Part shown: positions 60,558 through 64,000 of the stretch, one piece after another
Layout of the letters: the number at the start of each line of letters is the position of its first letter
How positions within the stretch are numbered: position 1 is the stretch's first letter
Assembly: GCF_004339745.1 (NCBI RefSeq)
Contig: NZ_SMGP01000001.1
Coordinates: 1,116,001 to 1,180,000 of the forward strand
Reading direction: 5' to 3'
DNA length: 64,000 nt
Source of the DNA: Paraburkholderia sp. BL9I2N2
Lineage (GTDB): Bacteria; Pseudomonadota; Gammaproteobacteria; Burkholderiales; Burkholderiaceae
Notes under the pieces: generated by a model
The model's database searches: none
Seen by the model: only the letters and a program-made list of their open reading frames with translations
Told to the model about the DNA's origin: nothing
Position numbers and translations under genes: made by a program

Positions 60558-61481
60558 ATGAGACCCGCGCTCGAAGTGGCGGACATCTTCCGCCGTCGCG
60601 GCCCGCAGTACCGGCAGACCCATGCCGACGCCCTCGGTTGTGCCCAGCGGCGCGCGATGAGCGCCATCGAACTGTGTCGTACCGCCGCACTCGGTGGGCA
60701 TGTTGAGCAGTGCGATACATGTGGACATGAGCGTATCACCTACAACTCGTGCCGGCATCGCGCCTGCCCGAAATGCCAGTCACTTGCCCGTGCGCAATGG
60801 CTCGAACGCCGGCGCGCCGAACTGCTTCCCGAGGTGGAGTACTTTCATGTGGTCTTCACGCTGCCAGAACCCGTTGCGGCACTCGCGTACCAGAACAAAC
60901 GCGTGCTCTACGACATGCTGTTCCGCACCAGGGCCGAAACGCTGCGCACGATCGCCGCCGATCCGAAACATCTCGGCGCGCAGATCGGCTTCCTCTCGGT
61001 CCTGCACACGTGGGGGCAGAATCTGCTGCACCATCCGCACGTGCATTGCGTCGTACCGGGCGGCGGCATTGCCCCGGATCGCGAGCGCTGGATCGCGTGC
61101 CGGCCCGGCTTCTTCCTGCCGGTGCGCGTGCTCTCGCGCCTGTTTCGCCGCCTGTTCCTCGAGCAGCTGCGCCGCGCCTTCGACGCCGGCGGGCTGCGTT
61201 TCCATGGCCAGCTCGAACGCCTGCGGGATCCCCGGGCGTTCGCCGCGTGGCTTGCGCCCACCGCCCGGGCCGAGTGGGTGGTCTACGCCAAACCACCGTT
61301 TGGCGGCGCCCAACAGGTGCTCGACTACCTGGGTCGCTACACGCATCGCGTCGCCATCTCGAATAACCGGCTGCTGCACTTTGATGGCGATTCGGTGCTG
61401 TTCCGGTGGAAAGACTACCGGCACGAAGCCCGCCACAGGACCATGACCCTGACAGCCGATGAGTTCATCCGCCGCTTTATA
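60558..61481 (+). pseudogene. IS91-family HUH transposase, copy 2, truncated
   Basis: Closely matches copy 1 from the ATG through the zinc finger, HUH motif (HHPHVHCVVPGGG) and tyrosine motif (YLGRYTHRVAISNN). It breaks off after DEFIRRF, losing about 90 C-terminal residues including the second zinc knuckle. Confidence 0.9.
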
Positions 61482-61812
61482 TGAACGCGTCCCGTTTGCA
61501 ACAGTTTTCGTGTGTTCAGACAGACAGGATGGGCTGCAGCTTTATATCCGTACATGGACTCCCGCCTATGAGCAAGATCGGTTTGCATTTTGAGGGTCAC
61601 GACTGCGTCCGTACATTCGGCTTCTGATGTGCTTGCTGCTGCACGAGCCATCATGGAAATTTGCGCGCTTGCTCCTCATCGGCCTTCTGGCTTCGTACTG
61701 CAGCCGCCGGATATATCAGGATCTGCAAGCGCCGGTCCGACCGGTTCGCCATGCTTGCTGCTTCTTGCGCAATCGCGAAAGAAATAAAGCAATACTCAAT
61801 ATCTGTTGCCTG
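61482..61812. other. Region between IS91-type copy 2 and an IS110 element
   Basis: 331 bp with no recognised gene, RNA or repeat. Overlapping short plus-strand open frames have no features. Confidence 0.5.
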
Positions 61813-62826
61813 TTACGCAACTCGGAAGCAGCCGTTACCTGTCAATATTGCCCAGGCAATGCGCGCCGTCTTGTTCGCCAGGGCGATCGCAGCAATGCTC
61901 ACGTGGCGGCGTTGCATCACAGCCTTGATCTAGCGACTGTGCTGATCGTCGCGACGGTTCACGAAGTGCATGACCGCGCGGGCGCCCTGTACAAGCAGGG
62001 TTCTCAGATAGGTGTCGCCGCGTTTTGTGATACCGCCTAACCTGGTTTTGCCTCCGCTGGATTTTTGCCTCGGCGTCAGCCCCAGCCAGGCCGCAAACTG
62101 TCGGCCGTTCCTGAACTGCGATGGATCACCGACACTGCTGACGAGCGCGGTCGCGATCACTGGCCCGATTCCTGGAACGGTAGCGAGCCGTTGGCAAGCT
62201 TCGTTGCTCTTGAAGATCTCCGCTATCTCGGCAGCAAGTTCGTCGAGCCATTGCTGCAGTGCCTTCAGTTGCTCGAGGTACATCGAGCCAAGCCGTCTGA
62301 GCAATGCGGTAATGTGGGCATCGGGATTGTTGACGAGCTCAACCACTCCCTTTCTCAATTGCGGAAGCCCGACCGCGAAGATCACCCCCTCTTCAGCAAA
62401 CATGCTCCGGATCTGATTCGATTTCGCTGTCCGCTCCTGGATGAGCCGTTGGCGCATGCGATGAACCGACTGCAGCGACTGCTGTTCAGCGCTCTTGATC
62501 GCAACGAAGTGAATGCCTGAGCGCGTCACTGCCGCGCAAATCGCTGCCGCGTCATTCGCGTCGTTCTTGCCACCGAGCAGAAACGGCTTCACATATTGTG
62601 TCGGCAGCAGGCGGACCGTGTGTCCCAACGCGGTTAGCTCACGGGCCCAGAAATGGGAGCCGTGACAGGCCTCGATACCAACCAGACTGGATTCCAGTTT
62701 TGCGAAGAACTTCAACACCTCAGCTCGGCGAAGTTTCTGCTGCACAACGGTCTTGCCATGGCGATCGACGCCATGAACCTGAAACACGTTCTTTGCGATA
62801 TCCAGACCAATGGTAAGTGCAGGCAT
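61813..62826 (-). pseudogene. IS110-family transposase with internal amber stop
   Basis: The frame encodes a complete 337-residue IS110 transposase: DEDD domain (TIGLDIAKNVFQVHG; VGIEACHGSHFWAREL; GGKNDANDAAAI) and Transposase_20 domain (VPGIGPVIATALVSSVGD; FRNGRQFAAWLGLTP). It is interrupted by TAG at 61930-61932, in a place where HSR-W is expected. The same frame continues after it with VMQRRHVSIAAIALANKTAR and ends at TAA 61813-61815. A single TGG-to-TAG change explains the loss. Confidence 0.88.
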
Positions 62827-63010
62827 TGACGTTCTCCCGGGAATTGGTGAGGTAAGTGTCGCCCCGAAGGGGGCGGGAGTCCATGCCATCAGCCTTGTTG
62901 CAGCCGGTATTGCTGCTGCGGGCCTCTATGAAATACGCTGACTCGCACCTCATTTCCTGCGCGAGCTCTGACGTTGCCCGCGAATTTCGGATCCCTTAAC
63001 TGAGCGGAGA
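62827..63010. other. Junction between IS110 and IS3 elements
   Basis: 184 bp containing the probable ends of both elements. A small hairpin (cgcccc / ggggcg near 62856-62873) follows the IS110 start. No gene recognised. Confidence 0.4.
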
Positions 63011-63901
63011 TTATGCCACCCGTTGGTTCTGGGCGGCGTGCCAGTCCTGCTCGAATTGCATCGGGCTGACGTAGCCCAACGTCGAGTGCAAGCGCGAATG
63101 ATTGTAGAAGCTCAACCAGTCGATTACCTCGTCCATCGCTTCGCGACGCGTTGCGAAGCGCTGGCCAAGGATGCGTGCTCGCTTGAGCGATCCCCACAGG
63201 CTTTCGGTCGGCGCGTTGTCCCAACAATTTCCTCGACGGCTCATCGAGCTGCGCATGCCGTAGCCCTTAAGCAGGTCCTGGAAGTCATGACTGCAATACT
63301 GGCTACCCCTGTCGCTATGGACGATCAGGCCCGCTTCCGGCCGGCGGCGAAACCACGCCATACGCAGCGCGTCAGACACCAGCTCCGTGCGCATGTGTGG
63401 CTGCATCGACCAACCCACCACCTGACGGCTGAACAGGTCGAGGATGACCGTCAGGTACAGCCAGCCCTCGTCAGTCCAGAGGTACGTGATGTCCGTACTC
63501 CAGGCCTGATCGGGGCGAGCAGGCGAGAAATCGCGTTGCAGCAGGTTCGGCGCGACCGGCAGGTTGTGGTTGCTGTCGGTGGTGGCCTTGAAGCGGCGTT
63601 TGGTCTTCGCCTTGATGCCATGCAGCTTCATGAGCCGCTGGACACGATCCTTGCTGACGCGAATGCCCTGGGCAAGCAGCTTCTTCCACACCCGCGGCCA
63701 GCCGTACTCGCCTTTGGATTCAGCGTGCACGGCCTTGATGTGGACCAGCAGGGCGTCGTTGCTGATACGTCGGCGCGGACGCTCCGTATCGACGTCCCGG
63801 GCCTTGCGGGCATGGTAACCGCTGGGGCTGACACCCAGCACCTGGCAGGTCAGGGAAACCGGCCATTGTCGGCTGTGAAGTTCAATCCAGGCGTACTTCA
63901 A
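63011..63901 (-). CDS. IS3-family transposase orfB
   Basis: Full-length rve-type integrase of 296 residues. An HTH_21 region (EYGWPRVWKKLLAQGIRVS) precedes the catalytic core, with Asp in WSTDITYLWTDEGW, Asp in VHSDRGSQYCS and Glu in NAPTESLWGSLK. The TTG start overlaps the orfA stop, consistent with expression by -1 frameshifting at the GGAAAAAG stretch in orfA to give OrfAB. Confidence 0.93.
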   Translation of the reverse strand: MKYAWIELHSRQWPVSLTCQVLGVSPSGYHARKARDVDTERPRRRISNDALLVHIKAVHAESKGEYGWPRVWKKLLAQGIRVSKDRVQRLMKLHGIKAKTKRRFKATTDSNHNLPVAPNLLQRDFSPARPDQAWSTDITYLWTDEGWLYLTVILDLFSRQVVGWSMQPHMRTELVSDALRMAWFRRRPEAGLIVHSDRGSQYCSHDFQDLLKGYGMRSSMSRRGNCWDNAPTESLWGSLKRARILGQRFATRREAMDEVIDWLSFYNHSRLHSTLGYVSPMQFEQDWHAAQNQRVA

Positions 63902-64000
63902 TCCGACACCTTTGCGAAGTACGCCGTGGCTTTTTCCAATATGTCGCGCTCCATCTTCACGCGTGCCAACTCCGCGCGCAGCCGGGCAATCTCCATCTGT
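63898..64000 (-). CDS. IS3-family transposase orfA (5' part outside the window)
   Basis: Only the C-terminal 33 residues are visible: IARLRAELARVKMERDILEK followed by ATAYFAKVSD and stop. This is the leucine-zipper and frameshift region typical of IS3 OrfA. It directly precedes orfB and belongs to the same element, which runs off the window edge. Confidence 0.9.
   Translation of the reverse strand, partial: QMEIARLRAELARVKMERDILEKATAYFAKVSD

Larger units (their letters stand above)
38473..64000. mobile_element. Genomic island at guaA (right end outside the window)
   Basis: From the guaA stop onward no core gene is seen: integrase, many insertion sequences, a peroxidase and a six-gene biosynthetic operon. 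Base composition is visibly less GC-biased than in the core. No repeat of the guaA 3' end was found to the right, so attR and the true length are unknown; part of the material could also have accumulated by successive insertions rather than one transfer. Confidence 0.75.

Noticed and set aside
38473..64000. attR copy of the guaA 3' end, tRNA genes and CRISPR arrays
   Set aside because: I looked for a repeat of the guaA end, tRNA-like cloverleafs and regularly spaced repeats and found none that hold up by eye; a computed search would be decisive.

Overview
The window reads as the chromosome of a Burkholderiales bacterium, most likely Paraburkholderia or Burkholderia. The first 38.5 kb is GC-rich housekeeping DNA in the order typical of that group: rpsB-tsf-pyrH-frr-uppS-cdsA-dxr-rseP-bamA-skp-lpxD-fabZ-lpxA-lpxB-rnhB. 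This is preceded by zipA-ligA-def, rluB, glnD and map, and followed by ppsR/ppsA, nfeD-SPFH, smpB/ratA-rnfH, a DMT exporter and guaB-guaA. Assignment rests on recognising the translated products; no database search was run.

At the guaA stop codon (38472) the core ends and a genomic island begins. A P4-type tyrosine integrase lies 222 bp downstream of guaA, behind five copies of an 8-bp repeat that look like arm-type sites. The right end of the island is not in the window. Everything from about 40.4 kb to 64 kb is accessory: damaged IS3 and IS110 copies, an intact IS256-family element, a group II intron remnant, a headless large serine recombinase, two copies of an IS91-type element carrying its own tyrosine recombinase, a probable remnant of a recombinase-in-trio (RIT) element, an IS110 transposase with an in-frame amber stop, and an IS3 element running off the end.

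Within this debris is one intact cargo: a tight six-gene minus-strand operon (53276 down to 46775). It encodes an IucD-like lysine N6-hydroxylase, an MFS exporter, a phytanoyl-CoA-type Fe(II)/2-oxoglutarate dioxygenase, a single-domain cupin, a methionyl-tRNA-synthetase-like ligase and a PLP aminotransferase. A lysine N-hydroxylase with a cupin and a MetRS-like protein is the signature of hydrazine synthetases (the Spb40/Spb38 type). In these, N6-hydroxylysine is esterified with an amino acid such as glycine and rearranged to form an N-N bond. Here cupin and MetRS are separate genes one nucleotide apart, the usual FAD-dependent cleaving oxidase is not seen, and a dioxygenase and an aminotransferase take the tailoring positions. 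I infer an uncharacterised N-N-bond natural-product pathway with its own exporter; the product cannot be read from the sequence.

Next to the operon, across a 365-bp gap, is a separate tri-haem cytochrome c peroxidase gene. No tRNA, rRNA or CRISPR array was recognised in the window.
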